This document shows positions 1 to 10,433 of a stretch of 64,000 nucleotides of DNA, in pieces. How positions within the stretch are numbered: the stretch's first letter is position 1; each line of letters begins with the position of its first letter. Below the pieces are notes generated by a model. It was given only the letters and a program-made list of their open reading frames with translations. It made no database searches and had not been told where the DNA came from. A program made the translations under genes and the position numbers. Origin of the DNA: Variovorax sp. UMC13 (GTDB lineage Bacteria; Pseudomonadota; Gammaproteobacteria; Burkholderiales; Burkholderiaceae_C); contig NZ_LZZW01000012.1 in assembly GCF_014170375.1 (NCBI RefSeq), positions 291,991 through 355,990 on the forward strand, in the 5' to 3' direction.

Positions 1-615
1 AGGGTTCTGGCCCTGCTCGCGGGTTTTGACCGCGCCAGCCACGAGCTCGGCCAGCTCGGTGGTGGTTGAAATTGGGCCCCGTTCTTGTCGGCGAGCATCA
101 ATCGCCTTTGCAATCTGAACAGCAAACCGTTCTTCGCCATAGTCACGAATCACCTCTGCAATCTGCTGAGTTTCGGCCGTCGCCAGCCAGTCGGCCACGC
201 TTTCGCCGCGCGTGGTGTCCATGCGCATGTCGAGCGGGCCGTCGAAACGAAAAGAAAAACCCCGTGCGGGGTTGTCGATCTGCGGAGAGCTGATGCCCAA
301 ATCCATGAGCAAGCCGGTCACGCTGCGCGGCGGCAGCTCCCCCAGATCCTTGAAACCCTGGTGCCGGATCGAAAAACGCGCATCGGTGATGCGCGCTGCT
401 TCGGCCACCGCTTCCGCGTCCTTGTCGAACGCGATGAGCCGGCCCTCCGGCGCCAGTTTTTCCAGCAGCCGCCGGGTGTGCCCCCCGCGGCCGAAGGTGG
501 CATCCACGAAGGTGCCACCGAGTGCGTCCGGCCGGTCGGCGGTCAGTGCGTCGACCGCTTCATCCAGCAAGACGGTGGTGTGGGTCCATGAAGTGTCCAA
601 GGCGGTACTCGTCAT
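1..615 (-). CDS. rsmH: 16S rRNA (cytosine(1402)-N(4))-methyltransferase RsmH, 3' end outside the window
   Basis: The first 205 codons of RsmH (MraW), which methylates N4 of C1402 in 16S rRNA using S-adenosylmethionine. The translation has the family hallmarks: [10 protein letters not shown] near the N-terminus, the SAM-binding [10 protein letters not shown] loop at about residues 41-50, [10 protein letters not shown], and the [19 protein letters not shown] block. The ATG overlaps the mraZ stop as TGATG, so the two are translationally coupled, as in the usual dcw order mraZ-rsmH. The remaining 3' part (about 100 codons by family length) continues past base 1. No frame damage is seen. Confidence 0.96.
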   Translation of the reverse strand, partial: MTSTALDTSWTHTTVLLDEAVDALTADRPDALGGTFVDATFGRGGHTRRLLEKLAPEGRLIAFDKDAEAVAEAARITDARFSIRHQGFKDLGELPPRSVTGLLMDLGISSPQIDNPARGFSFRFDGPLDMRMDTTRGESVADWLATAETQQIAEVIRDYGEERFAVQIAKAIDARRQERGPISTTTELAELVAGAVKTREQGQNP

Positions 616-1046
616 CAGAAGGCGAGGTCCTGGAAGGACTCCGAAGCGAGACCGGCCTGGATGGCTTCGGCCTCCTTGGCATCGTGCGTGGCCTTGTCCC
701 ACAGCTCGAAGTGGCTGCCCATGCCCAGCAGCAGCGCGTCGCGCGAGATGTTGGCCGCGGCACGCAGCTCGGGCGACACCAGCACGCGGCCGGTGCCGTC
801 CATGTCGACGTCCATCGCGTTGCCCAGGAACAGGCGCTTGAGCCACTGGTCCTTGAGCGACATCGCGGCGATGCGTTCGCGGAACTGCTCCCAGGCGGGG
901 CGCGGAAAGACCATCAGGCAGCCGTGCGGGTGACGTGTGATCGTGAGTTGACCGCCGGCCGTTGCGGCCAGCACGTCACGATGCCGGGTCGGCACGGAAA
1001 GGCGACCCTTGGCATCCAGACTCAGCGATGAAGCGCCTTGAAACAC
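615..1046 (-). CDS. mraZ: Transcriptional regulator MraZ
   Basis: MraZ is the autorepressor of the division and cell-wall (dcw) cluster and forms ring oligomers made of SpoVT/AbrB-like beta folds. The 143-residue product begins [17 protein letters not shown], the canonical MraZ N-terminus, and has a second repeat around [21 protein letters not shown] placed the start at a GTG: homologues begin MFQGA, and an AAGGG lies about 9 bases upstream. The frame is open for another 23 codons upstream with an ATG at 1115, but that extension is not family-like. It is the first gene of the dcw run and has a matching operator just upstream. Confidence 0.95.
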   Translation of the reverse strand: MFQGASSLSLDAKGRLSVPTRHRDVLAATAGGQLTITRHPHGCLMVFPRPAWEQFRERIAAMSLKDQWLKRLFLGNAMDVDMDGTGRVLVSPELRAAANISRDALLLGMGSHFELWDKATHDAKEAEAIQAGLASESFQDLAF

Positions 1047-1102
1047 GGCCACGAAACCCTTGTGATGGGACAGCGCGGGCACCTCGACGAGGTACAAACC
1101 GA

Positions 1103-1136
1103 CACTTTTTCCCACTTAACTGCACTTTTTTCCACT
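1103..1136 (-). promoter_or_regulatory. Candidate MraZ operator: four AGTG repeats at exact 10-bp period
   Basis: On the minus strand AGTG occurs four times with exactly 10 bp between starts: AGTGGAAAAA, AGTGCAGTTA, AGTGGGAAAA, AGTGTCGG. MraZ is known to bind short G-rich direct repeats (TGGG-type) spaced by one helical turn upstream of its own gene, so this fits an autoregulatory site. Only one repeat is the full GTGGG form; the others are degenerate. Confidence 0.8.
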
Positions 1137-1161
1137 GTAGCAGCAAAGTTCAGGCGTGCAA
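1134..1161 (-). promoter_or_regulatory. Candidate mraZ promoter
   Basis: On the minus strand TTGCAC (1156-1161) is followed after 16 bp by TACAGT (1134-1139), a plausible sigma-70 pair. The -10 element runs into the first AGTG repeat, so bound MraZ would block initiation. Located by eye only. Confidence 0.45.
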
Positions 1162-1204
1162 TCAGGCGTCGCGAGTATTTTTTGTAATGGAATCAACGAC
1201 TTAG

Positions 1205-1232
1205 CGCGGTTTCCGAACCTTCGGAAACCGCG
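1205..1232 (-). terminator. Perfect 13-bp inverted repeat downstream of hslU
   Basis: CGCGGTTTCCGAA and TTCGGAAACCGCG are perfect inverted repeats separated by CC. The element lies about 75 bases past the hslU stop and upstream of the mraZ promoter, so a terminator isolating the two units is the simplest reading. No T-run follows on the minus strand, so a protein-binding palindrome is an alternative. Confidence 0.5.
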
Positions 1233-1307
1233 AATTCCGTTGCAAATGAAGCACTTAGCTCACGCAGTGAATGTGTTGCGTGAAGCCATGCGCCGTCGCG
1301 GCCCGCC

Positions 1308-2636
1308 TCAAAGGATGAAACGCGACAGGTCTTCGTCGTGACTTAGTGCCGCCAGCCGCTGATCGACGTAGGCCGCGTCGATGCGCACGGTCTGCCCCGA
1401 CAGCTTGGCAGCGTCGAAGCTGATCTCGTCGAGCAGGCGCTCCATCACCGTCGACAGCCGGCGTGCACCGATGTTCTCGGTGCGCTCGTTGACCTCGAAG
1501 GCGATGCTCGCCAGCCGCGTGATGCCCTCGGGCGCGAAGTCGATGGTCACGCCTTCGGTGGCCAGCAGGGCCTGGTACTGCTTGACCAGCGAGGCGCGGG
1601 TCTGCGTGAGGATGGCCTCGAAGTCGGCCACCGAGAGCGACTGCAGCTCGACGCGGATCGGGAAGCGGCCCTGCAGCTCGGGGATCAGGTCGCTGGGCTT
1701 GCTCACGTGGAAGGCGCCGCTGGCGATGAACAGGATGTGGTCGGTGCGCACCACGCCGTACTTGGTGCTCACGGCCGTGCCCTCGACCAGCGGCAGCAGG
1801 TCGCGCTGCACGCCCTGGCGCGACACGTCGCTGCCCTGGGCCTCGGCGCGGGTCGCGACCTTGTCGATCTCGTCGATGAACACGATGCCATTCTGCTCGG
1901 CGTTGGCAATCGCCTGCGCGCGGATCTCTTCCTCGTTGACCAGCTTGCCGGCCTCCTCGTCGATCAGGAGGCGCATCGCCTCGGCGATCTTGAGCTTGCG
2001 CGTCTTGCGCTGCCCGCCCCCCATCTGGCCGAACATGCCGCGCAACTGCTCGGTCATCTCCTCCATGCCGGCTGGGCCCATGATTTCGAGCGGCGTGCGG
2101 GTTTCGGCCAGATCGAGTTCGATCTCCTTGTCGTCGAGTTCGTGCTCGCGCAGCTTCTTGCGGAAGGCCTGGCGGGTGGGGTTGGGCGCGTCCAGGGCGG
2201 TGGCGCCACCGTCGGCACCGCGCGCCGGCGGCAGCAGCACGTCGAGGATGCGCTCTTCGGCCGCGTCCTCGGCGCGCATGCGCACCTTGGTGCTTTCCTT
2301 CTCGCGCGTCTGCTTGACGGCGATCTCGGCCAGGTCGCGGATGATCGCGTCGACGTCCTTGCCGACGTAGCCGACCTCGGTGAACTTGGTGGCCTCGACC
2401 TTGATGAAGGGCGCATCGGCCAGGCGGGCCAGGCGGCGCGCGATCTCGGTCTTGCCGACGCCGGTCGGGCCGATCATCAGGATGTTCTTGGGCGTGATCT
2501 CGTGGCGCAGCGCGCCCTCGACCTGCTGGCGGCGCCAGCGGTTGCGCAGCGCGATGGCCACGGCGCGCTTGGCGTCCGGCTGGCCGACGATGTGGTTGTC
2601 GAGTTCGGAGACGATCTCCTGCGGGGTCATGGACAT
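1308..2636 (-). CDS. hslU: ATP-dependent protease ATPase subunit HslU
   Basis: The AAA+ unfoldase of the cytoplasmic HslUV protease, which unfolds substrates and threads them into the HslV chamber. The 442 residues match the usual family length. The product starts [19 protein letters not shown] and carries Walker A GPTGVGKT at residues 56-63, Walker [11 protein letters not shown] in the second half of the AAA domain, and the conserved C-terminal tail ending SRFIL that docks into HslV. An upstream in-frame ATG would add 45 Arg/Ser-rich residues that overlap hslV, so the start at 2636 is preferred. One base separates it from the hslV stop, indicating one operon. Confidence 0.97.
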   Translation of the reverse strand: MSMTPQEIVSELDNHIVGQPDAKRAVAIALRNRWRRQQVEGALRHEITPKNILMIGPTGVGKTEIARRLARLADAPFIKVEATKFTEVGYVGKDVDAIIRDLAEIAVKQTREKESTKVRMRAEDAAEERILDVLLPPARGADGGATALDAPNPTRQAFRKKLREHELDDKEIELDLAETRTPLEIMGPAGMEEMTEQLRGMFGQMGGGQRKTRKLKIAEAMRLLIDEEAGKLVNEEEIRAQAIANAEQNGIVFIDEIDKVATRAEAQGSDVSRQGVQRDLLPLVEGTAVSTKYGVVRTDHILFIASGAFHVSKPSDLIPELQGRFPIRVELQSLSVADFEAILTQTRASLVKQYQALLATEGVTIDFAPEGITRLASIAFEVNERTENIGARRLSTVMERLLDEISFDAAKLSGQTVRIDAAYVDQRLAALSHDEDLSRFIL

Positions 2637-2637
2637 G

Positions 2638-3183
2638 TCAGAGCGTCTCAATCGTGTGGTGCATGTTGGTGTAGATGCAGAGGTCGCCGGCGATCTCGAG
2701 CGACTTCTTGACGATCTCGGCGGCCGAGAGCTCGGTGTTCTCGAGCAGCGCCTTGGCCGCCGACTGCGCATAGGCGCCGCCCGAACCGATGGCCACGATG
2801 CCGTCCTGTGGCTCCAGCACGTCGCCGTTGCCGGTGATGATCAGCGAGGTGGTGGCGTCGGCCACGGCCAGCATCGCCTCGAGGCGGCGCAGCACGCGGT
2901 CGGTGCGCCAGTCCTTGGTCAGCTCGACGGCGGCGCGGGCCAGCTGGCCCTGGTGCTTCTCGAGCTTGGCCTCGAAGCGCTCGAACAGGGTGAAGGCGTC
3001 GGCGGTGGCGCCGGCGAAGCCCGCGATGACCTTGCCGTGGTGCAGCCGGCGCACCTTGCGCGCCGAACCCTTGATGACGATGTTGCCCAGCGTGACCTGG
3101 CCATCGCCGCCGATGGCGACCTGGTCGCCTCCGGGGCCCTTGCGGCGCACGCTGATGATCGTGGTTCCGTGAAATTGTTCCAT
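2638..3183 (-). CDS. hslV: ATP-dependent protease proteolytic subunit HslV
   Basis: The N-terminal-threonine peptidase of HslUV. The 181-residue product begins MEQFHG followed by [10 protein letters not shown], so maturation would expose Thr7 as the nucleophile; the short propeptide is typical. [10 protein letters not shown] and the [11 protein letters not shown] segment match the proteasome-like fold. A start three codons earlier (MAP) is possible but less family-like. It is the first gene of the hslVU pair. The STAS-domain gene lies 43 bases upstream and may be cotranscribed. Confidence 0.97.
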   Translation of the reverse strand: MEQFHGTTIISVRRKGPGGDQVAIGGDGQVTLGNIVIKGSARKVRRLHHGKVIAGFAGATADAFTLFERFEAKLEKHQGQLARAAVELTKDWRTDRVLRRLEAMLAVADATTSLIITGNGDVLEPQDGIVAIGSGGAYAQSAAKALLENTELSAAEIVKKSLEIAGDLCIYTNMHHTIETL

Positions 3184-3226
3184 CGGAGCCACTTGGGGAC
3201 CCTGGCGCCCAATGCAAGGGCCGATG

Positions 3227-4810
3227 TCAGTTCTCGCGCACCCGCACCAGCGCGTGGTCGGCGATGCCCACCACCTTGAAGAAGGCGGCGATCAGCCGGT
3301 GCGCGTCGACGAACTGCACCCGCTGGCCGCTGGCGTCGCGCTCGGTGACCCAGTTCAGCAGCGTGCCCGCGGCCGTGAGGTCCAGCCGCACCAGCGCGGC
3401 ACAGGAAATGGTGGCGGCCGCCGCCGGCTGGGCCGTGCCGGCCTCGGCGATCTCGGCATCGAGACGGCGCCAGGTCGAGACCGAATCGCCGCTCAGGTCG
3501 CCGGTCAGCGCGGCCCGCATCGACTCCGGGCCGGCGTTCGCCGCGGGCATGGCGTCGAGCGAAAGCGCCGCCGGGGCGGTGCGCGGCGTGGTCGGCGCCT
3601 CCGCAGGCAGGCAGCGGCCGCGCGGCTCTTCCCAGGCCGGCGGCGACACCTCGTAGGTGATGCAGTAGTTGAGCGCGGCCAGCTCGAAGGGATCGACCGC
3701 GTTCAGCAGCCGCAGCGCCGCCATGCGCAACTGCCACCAACCCTGCTCGATGTCCCGCTCGTTGACCGGGGTGGCTTTCTCGAGCACGGCCAGCAGGCGC
3801 CCGACCCCCAGGAAACGCATGTCGACGGGCGACGCGGCCCAGTGGGCGAACAGCGCGCGCAAGGGACCGGCCGCGTTGGGCTCGATGCCGCCGAGCGCTC
3901 GCCAGTCGAGCGTCCAGACGTTGCCGGCCGCGGACAGCGCACGCGTGAGTTCGGCCAGGCTTTCGCGCGTGACCTGGGGCGGGCTGCGCCAGTCGGCCTC
4001 GTGGCCGCCGCCGACCGCCGCCTGGGTCTTGGCATGGCGCGCCAGCGCCCGCAGCGACACCCATTCGGGGCCGTTGCGCTTGAGCCGCTGGGCATAGCGC
4101 GTGCTGGCGGCCGCGAATTTCTCGGCATCGCCGGTCGCGCGGTACAGATCGAGCAGGGCCAGCCAGTTCTCGTTGTGGTCGGCCTGGCCGTCGGCCACCA
4201 GGCTCTGCAGCAGGATCGATTCGGCGCCGGCATCGTCGCCATGGGCGAAGCGGATCGCGGCCTCGTCGAGCGCGCTGTCGTAGACCAGCAGCGGCGAGGG
4301 CACGCTCGACGGCGCGTGGTCGAAGGCCATCGGCGACGAGGCGGGCACCGCATGTTCGGGCGGCAGGCCGGGCGTGGTGTCGGCATAGGCGCGCGCGCGC
4401 TGCTCGGCCAGCTCCTCGGGGTGGACCGACGAGACCGATTCCTCGGCCGGGCCGCCCTTCCACCACTGCTGGGACATCTGCTCTTCGATCTCGTCGATCT
4501 TCTTGAGCGTCAGGGCACGTCCCTCGGTCTTGTCCGTGGAGTTGCCGACGTTGAGCGAGGACGGCTGGTCGGGGTCGTGCGCGCCGGCCGCCTCGCGCTG
4601 GCGCATCTTGCGCAGCACGTCGAACTCGCGGCGGCGCACGAAGTCGTTGCGCTGGCGCCGCTCGATCATCTCCTTGAGCATCTCGCGGCTGTAGCCGTTC
4701 TCGTCGGTGCCGGTCTCCTGCGCATCGAGCTCGGCCCAGTCCTTGAGCGGGTTGCGCACGAACTTGGCCACCTTCGACAGCAGGCGGCCGGTCGGTTCTT
4801 CCTTGGACAT
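3227..4810 (-). CDS. STAS-domain-containing protein of unknown function
   Basis: A 527-residue soluble protein. The N-terminal third is charged (about residues 1-130, with stretches such as [16 protein letters not shown]). A linker follows, then an alpha-helical repeat-like middle, and a C-terminal domain (about 435-527) containing [19 protein letters not shown], which resembles the beta-alpha core of STAS domains. Members of this family sit beside hslV and dksA in related betaproteobacteria, but no biochemical role is known to me. The start [11 protein letters not shown] was chosen because upstream residues are not protein-like. The degenerate middle could be TPR-like, but this was not tested. 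Confidence 0.75.
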   Translation of the reverse strand: MSKEEPTGRLLSKVAKFVRNPLKDWAELDAQETGTDENGYSREMLKEMIERRQRNDFVRRREFDVLRKMRQREAAGAHDPDQPSSLNVGNSTDKTEGRALTLKKIDEIEEQMSQQWWKGGPAEESVSSVHPEELAEQRARAYADTTPGLPPEHAVPASSPMAFDHAPSSVPSPLLVYDSALDEAAIRFAHGDDAGAESILLQSLVADGQADHNENWLALLDLYRATGDAEKFAAASTRYAQRLKRNGPEWVSLRALARHAKTQAAVGGGHEADWRSPPQVTRESLAELTRALSAAGNVWTLDWRALGGIEPNAAGPLRALFAHWAASPVDMRFLGVGRLLAVLEKATPVNERDIEQGWWQLRMAALRLLNAVDPFELAALNYCITYEVSPPAWEEPRGRCLPAEAPTTPRTAPAALSLDAMPAANAGPESMRAALTGDLSGDSVSTWRRLDAEIAEAGTAQPAAAATISCAALVRLDLTAAGTLLNWVTERDASGQRVQFVDAHRLIAAFFKVVGIADHALVRVREN

Positions 4811-4923
4811 GGCCCTCCCGTCAGGACACCGAAGAAAGGTCGTGGCCCGGGCCACGCACGCCCATGCACGGCGGCACCCGAACCGGAAGCCGGATCGGCC
4901 ACAGCCCCGGACGCGCGCGCAGG

Positions 4924-5934
4924 CTAGTCACCGAACATCTTCTGCTTGAGTTCGCGGCGTTGCTGCGCTTCGAGCGACAGCGTGGCGGTCGGGCGGGCCA
5001 GCAGGCGGCCGACGCCGATCGGCTCGCCGGTCTCGTCGCAGTAACCGTAGTCGCCGGCATCGATGCGCTGGATCGACTGCTCGATCTTCTTGAGCAGCTT
5101 GCGCTCGCGGTCGCGCGTGCGCAGTTCCAGCGCATGCTCTTCCTCGATGGTGGCGCGGTCGGCCGGGTCCGGCACGACGACGGTGTCTTCGCGCAGGTGC
5201 TCGGTCGTTTCACCGGCGTTCTCGAGGATGCCGCGCTTGAGTTCGACCAGCTTCAGGCGGAAGAACGCCATCTGCTTCTCGTTCATGTACTCCGCGTCGG
5301 GCATGGCGATGACCTCGGCGTCGAGCAGTTCCTCGGCGCTCTTGGTCTTCCAGTTGTTGGCCAGCTTCGGGTCCTTCTTCACGGCCACGTGCGGCGGCGG
5401 CACCAGGGCGGTCGAGACGATCTGGGTGAAGCTGGACTTGGCGGCGGTCGAGGCGACCGACTGGGCCATCGAGGGCACGGTCAGTTGGGACAGGCGCGAG
5501 ACCCGTCCGCCGCGGGCGGCGGGCGCTGGCGGCGTGGCGTTGTTCGCGGTCGAAGTTGTCGCCGGGGCGGTGGTGGAGGCGGCAGCCGTCTTTTTCATGG
5601 GGGTCGGGGGAGCTGGAAGAACGGCAGCGGAACTGCCGACAGGTTTGGATGACGATGGGCCCACGCCTGCAGTCTTGGTTGCAGCAGCGACAAGCTTGGC
5701 GGATTTTTTCGCAACGGTCTCGGCCTTGGCCGGTGATGCTGCGGACTTTTTGGAAGCGCTCTTCTCCTTCGAGGCAGAAGCCGGGGCGGTGGCGGAAACC
5801 TTCTTGGCCGCAGGGGTCGCCTGCTTGGCAGCCGCCGCATGCGTTGCTGCGGCGGGCCGGGTGGCGGGCGTTGCCTTGGCGGCGGGTTTCTTCACGGTGA
5901 CTGGCTCCTTGAACGAACTGGAACGCGCTTTCAC
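4924..5934 (-). CDS. dksA: RNA polymerase-binding protein DksA with long low-complexity N-terminal arm
   Basis: DksA enters the secondary channel of RNA polymerase and, with ppGpp, mediates the stringent response. The C-terminal 150 or so residues are standard: coiled coil with the tip motif DPADRA (D256, D259), then the globular end YGYCDETGEPIG. Two oddities stand out. Residues 1 to about 180 are an Ala/Lys/Thr/Ser/Pro-rich arm absent from the 151-residue E. coli protein. The zinc-finger positions are C299, T302, S320 and A323 instead of four cysteines. Start is GTG with GGAGGAG nine bases upstream. A shorter product from an internal Met (such as MAQSVAST) cannot be excluded. Confidence 0.92.
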   Translation of the reverse strand: MKARSSSFKEPVTVKKPAAKATPATRPAAATHAAAAKQATPAAKKVSATAPASASKEKSASKKSAASPAKAETVAKKSAKLVAAATKTAGVGPSSSKPVGSSAAVLPAPPTPMKKTAAASTTAPATTSTANNATPPAPAARGGRVSRLSQLTVPSMAQSVASTAAKSSFTQIVSTALVPPPHVAVKKDPKLANNWKTKSAEELLDAEVIAMPDAEYMNEKQMAFFRLKLVELKRGILENAGETTEHLREDTVVVPDPADRATIEEEHALELRTRDRERKLLKKIEQSIQRIDAGDYGYCDETGEPIGVGRLLARPTATLSLEAQQRRELKQKMFGD

Positions 5935-6285
5935 TGGGTGTCTCCTCCCATGGGAGCCCCGAGGGCCCCCGTTGTCGAGGTGCTCGCCTGTCGGCGAACC
6001 CCGGGGTTATACCCCTTAAAGCTCTCCAGAAACACGCGGCACCCCGTGCCGACAGCCACATCCCGTCGTGCGGGACCCGTCTGGCTCTCGGAACAGGCGC
6101 GCGATTGTATAGAGAACTCGGGGGCGCGGGCCATAGGGTGGGGGCGCCATCGTCCGGCCCCGGACGCCCGCCGCCGGGATGGCCCGCAAGACCTTGGAGA
6201 AAAAGGCTGTATGGAGGCGCCCCAAAGCCAAACGGCGCGCCCCTCGCGGGACGCGCCGTCGTTCAGGGCCGAAGCCGCCGCGGGA
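5935..6285. other. Intergenic region between dksA and the CobW GTPase gene
   Basis: 351 bases without a convincing gene. It carries the dksA ribosome-binding site next to dksA. A minus-strand TATAAC (6006-6011) lies inside the small dyad GGGGTTATACCCC and could be the dksA -10 element, but no good -35 accompanies it. The cobW terminator lies at the far end. Open frames across it show no protein-like composition. Confidence 0.6.
6232..6259 (-). terminator. Rho-independent terminator candidate after the CobW GTPase gene
   Basis: On the minus strand a 12-bp GC-rich stem with one mismatch (ACGGCGCGTCCC paired with GGGGCGCGCCGT, loop GCGA) is followed by TTTGGCTTT. It sits 27 bases beyond the cobW stop. 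Confidence 0.65.
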
Positions 6286-7344
6286 TCAGACCAGGCACTG
6301 GTCCAGGCCCTGCACCAGGATGTCGCGCGGCAGTTCGATGCCGATGAACACCATGCGGCTGTTGCGCGCCTCGTCCGCACCCCATTCCGGACCCAGGTCG
6401 CTGCCCATGAGCTGGTGCACGCCCTGGAAGATCACCTTGCGGTCGGTGCCCTTCATGTTCAGCACGCCCTTGTAGCGCAGCATGCGCGGGCCGTAGATGT
6501 TGACGATGGCGCCCAGGAAGTCCTCGAGCTTGGCCGGATCGAAGGCGCGGTCGGCCTTGTAGACGAAGCTCTTGACGTCGTCGTCATGGTGGTGATGGTG
6601 GCCGTGGCCTTCGTGCTTGTGCGAGGGATGGTCGCAATGCTCGCCGTGTTCGTGGTCGTGGCCCGCGTGATCGTGGTCGTGGTCGTCTTCCTTGAGGAAG
6701 TCGGGGTCGATGTCCAGCTTGGCGTTCAAGTTGAAGCCGCGCAGGTCGAACACGCTGGAGAGCGGCACTTCGCCGAAATGCACCTTCTGCTGCGGGGCGC
6801 GCGGGTTCATGTGCTTCAGGCGATGGATCAGCGCGTCGGTCTCCTCGGCCGACACCAGCTCGCTCTTGCTGATGAAGATCTGGTCGGCGAAGCCCACCTG
6901 GCGGCGTGCTTCCTGGCGGTCGTTGAGCTGCTGCGGCGCGTGCTTGGCGTCGACCAGCGTCAGGATCGAGTCGAGCAAATAGCTCTCGGCGATCTCGTCG
7001 TCCATGAAGAAGGTCTGGGCCACCGGGCCGGGGTCGGCCAGGCCGGTGGTCTCGATCACCACGCGGTCGAAGTCCAGCAGGCCCTGGCGCTTCTTGGCGG
7101 CCAGCAGCTGCAGCGCCTCGCGCAGGTCTTCGCGGATGGTGCAGCAGACGCAGCCGTTGCTCATCTGCACGATCTGCTCCTTGGACTCGGTCACCAGGAT
7201 GTCGCTGTCGATGTTCTCCTCGCCGAACTCGTTCTCGATCACGGCGATCTTCTGGCCGTGGGCCTCGGTGAGGATGCGCTTGAGCAGCGTGGTCTTGCCC
7301 GAGCCGAGGAAGCCGGTGAGGATGGTGGCGGGGATGAGGGCCAT
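6286..7344 (-). CDS. CobW/COG0523-family GTPase with His-rich metal-binding loop
   Basis: A G3E GTPase of the family that delivers metals (zinc in ZigA/YeiR-type, cobalt in CobW) to client proteins. Visible features: P-loop GFLGSGKTT at residues 11-19, the metal-binding CVCC at 65-68, the ETTGLADP switch at 98-105, SKSE at 160-163 in place of NKxD, and a stretch at 221-253 in which nearly every second residue is His or Asp, ending in a run of histidines. The C-terminal CobW_C domain follows. The 352-residue length is normal. The gene stands alone with its own terminator; no zinc-uptake gene is beside it, so the metal and client are unknown. The His-rich loop favours zinc or nickel (inference). 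Confidence 0.9.
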   Translation of the reverse strand: MALIPATILTGFLGSGKTTLLKRILTEAHGQKIAVIENEFGEENIDSDILVTESKEQIVQMSNGCVCCTIREDLREALQLLAAKKRQGLLDFDRVVIETTGLADPGPVAQTFFMDDEIAESYLLDSILTLVDAKHAPQQLNDRQEARRQVGFADQIFISKSELVSAEETDALIHRLKHMNPRAPQQKVHFGEVPLSSVFDLRGFNLNAKLDIDPDFLKEDDHDHDHAGHDHEHGEHCDHPSHKHEGHGHHHHHDDDVKSFVYKADRAFDPAKLEDFLGAIVNIYGPRMLRYKGVLNMKGTDRKVIFQGVHQLMGSDLGPEWGADEARNSRMVFIGIELPRDILVQGLDQCLV

Positions 7345-7426
7345 GGGATGCTCCGGAGGGTCGAAAACGGGAAAGGGCAGAAAGTTTAACGAGGCGGGAC
7401 TACACCCGCTGGCGCAAGGGCAAAGC

Positions 7427-8625
<1,199 letters not shown>

Positions 8626-8629
<4 letters not shown>

Positions 8630-9630
8630 TTGTCTTTTGCTTTCGTCTCGGGGGAATCGTCGTTGCGCGCTTTCGCGCGGGGATGGGCGGCGTCGTAGGC
8701 CCTGGCCAGGTGCTGGAAGTCCAGCCGGGTGTAGACCTGCGTGGTCGTGATGTTGGCGTGGCCCAGCAGCTCCTGCACCGCGCGCAGGTCGCTGCTCGAT
8801 TGCAGCACATGGCTGGCGAAGGAATGGCGCAGCATGTGCGGATGCACCGGCGCGGCCAGGCCGGCCTTGAGGCTGCGCGCGCGGACCTGCTTCCAGGCGG
8901 CCTGCGGCGTGAGGCGCATGCCGGTGCGGCCGATGAACAGCGCCGCGGCGCTGGCCGGATCGCGCAGCGCCGCGGCCGCCAGCGCGGGCGCATCGGCGCG
9001 CACCGCGAGCCAGGCGCGCAAGGCTTCGGCCGCCTTGGAGCCGACCGGCACGCTGCGGCGCTTGCCGCCCTTGCCCAGCACATGGGCCTCGCCCGCAGCC
9101 AGGTCGACCCAGCCCGCGGCGTCGCGGTTGGCGTGCAGGTCGAGGCCGGTGAGCTCGCTCACGCGCAGGCCGCAGCCGTAGAGCATCTCGACCACCGCGC
9201 GGTCGCGCGCCTCGGTCCAGGGGTCGGCCTCGGCGTCATGCCATTCGGCCAGCCGCACCGCGTCGTCGACCGCCAGCGCCTTGGGCAGCGGCCGGCCGGC
9301 CTTGGGTGCGCGCACGTCCTGCACCGGGTTCGAGGCCACCAGGCCTTCGTGGCCCAGCCAGCGGTAGAAGCTGCGCCAGCACGACAGCACCAGCGCGATG
9401 CCGCGCGGCTCGCGGCCGGCACCGTGCAGCTGCGCCATCCAGCGGCGCACATGGGCCGCGGTGACGCGCTGGACGCCGAGCCGGGCCTCGGCGATCTTCG
9501 CGGCCAGCAGCCGCAGGTGCTCGGCGTAGATGTCGAGCGTGCGTGTGGCCAGCCGGCGCTCCACGCGGGCGTGCTCGAGGTAGCGCGCGATCAGCGCCTC
9601 GTCGGTGGGATGTTGTTCAGCCATGGCCAT
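8626..9630 (-). CDS. xerC: Tyrosine recombinase XerC
   Basis: Site-specific recombinase that resolves chromosome dimers at dif together with XerD. All catalytic residues are present: R156 (CGLRVSEL), K190 (GKGGKRR), H265 and R268 (HPHMLRHSF), H291 (LGHANI) and the nucleophile Y300 (TTQVYT). The N-terminal SAM-like core-binding domain spans about residues 10-100. The 334 residues include a somewhat long C-terminal charged tail. Its place directly after DUF484 and dapF is the classical chromosomal setting, arguing against a phage integrase. An ATG two codons downstream (9624) is an alternative start. Confidence 0.95.
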
Positions 9631-9668
9631 GCGCAGCGGGGTTCACGGTGGCAGGGCCCGGCGGGCGC

Positions 9669-10361
9669 TCAGGGCCGCAGGCGCGACAGCGATGCCGACG
9701 CGAGTTCGGCGATGCGCTCGAGGAAATCGGTGCCCATGTCGGGGTTGAAGCGCTGCGAGTCGGGCGAGGCCAGCACCAGCATGCCGAAGGCCGGCGATTC
9801 GGGGTCGGCCCGCAGCGGGATCATTGCGATCGACACCGCCGCGCGCGCGTCCTCCAGCCAGCCCGAGGCCTCGAAGCCCGAATTGAGCCCGCAGTACGGC
9901 GCGCTCAGCGAGGTGGCCAGCGCCTTCACGTCGTCGCTCACCCACTGGGCATAGGCCTCGTTCTGGTAGGCGGCGTCGCAGTCCCAGAGCTTGATCGCGG
10001 TCTGCGGCACCATGAAGAAGGCGCGCAGGTCGTCGGTCAGGCTGTAGGGCAGGCCGCGCGGATCGCGCGCGGTCAGCAGGCCGCGCGTCCAGCGCTGCAT
10101 GCGGTCGGCCGTCATCGCGTTCTCGGTGCCGTGGCGCACCATGTCCATCAGCCGGTGCTCGAGCGCCTTGATCTTCTCGCGCAGCATCTCGGCCTGGCGC
10201 TCCTGCAGGCTCACGGCCCGGCTGCCGTGCGGGCTGGTGAGCTGCACCTGGGCCAGCAACTGCGCATGGCGCTCGAAGAAGTCGGGCGTGTTCGCCAGGT
10301 AGTTGGCGATGTCGTCCTCGGTGATCGGGTTCATGGCGGCGTCGTTGTAGGAGGTGGTCAT
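9669..10361 (-). CDS. DUF484 family protein
   Basis: A 230-residue cytoplasmic protein of the DUF484 family, conserved between dapF and xerC in many proteobacteria. The N-terminus (ITEDDIANYLANTPDFFERH) is the family signature. A coiled segment (about 45-75, LQERQAEMLREKIKALEHR) follows, then a GAF-like domain to the end. Function is not established. An ATG nine codons in (10334) gives the start MNPITEDD, which may be the true one. Confidence 0.88.
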   Translation of the reverse strand: MTTSYNDAAMNPITEDDIANYLANTPDFFERHAQLLAQVQLTSPHGSRAVSLQERQAEMLREKIKALEHRLMDMVRHGTENAMTADRMQRWTRGLLTARDPRGLPYSLTDDLRAFFMVPQTAIKLWDCDAAYQNEAYAQWVSDDVKALATSLSAPYCGLNSGFEASGWLEDARAAVSIAMIPLRADPESPAFGMLVLASPDSQRFNPDMGTDFLERIAELASASLSRLRP

Positions 10362-10433
10362 TCAGGGTTCCATGAGGACGGGTCAACCGGCTGCATCAGC
10401 CGAGGTGGGCAGACGACACGCAGTGCGCGCGGC

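Noticed and set aside
3212..4927. 571-codon plus-strand frame opposite the STAS gene
   Set aside because: Arg/Gly-rich with no motif; the minus-strand frame has normal composition and conserved placement beside hslV.
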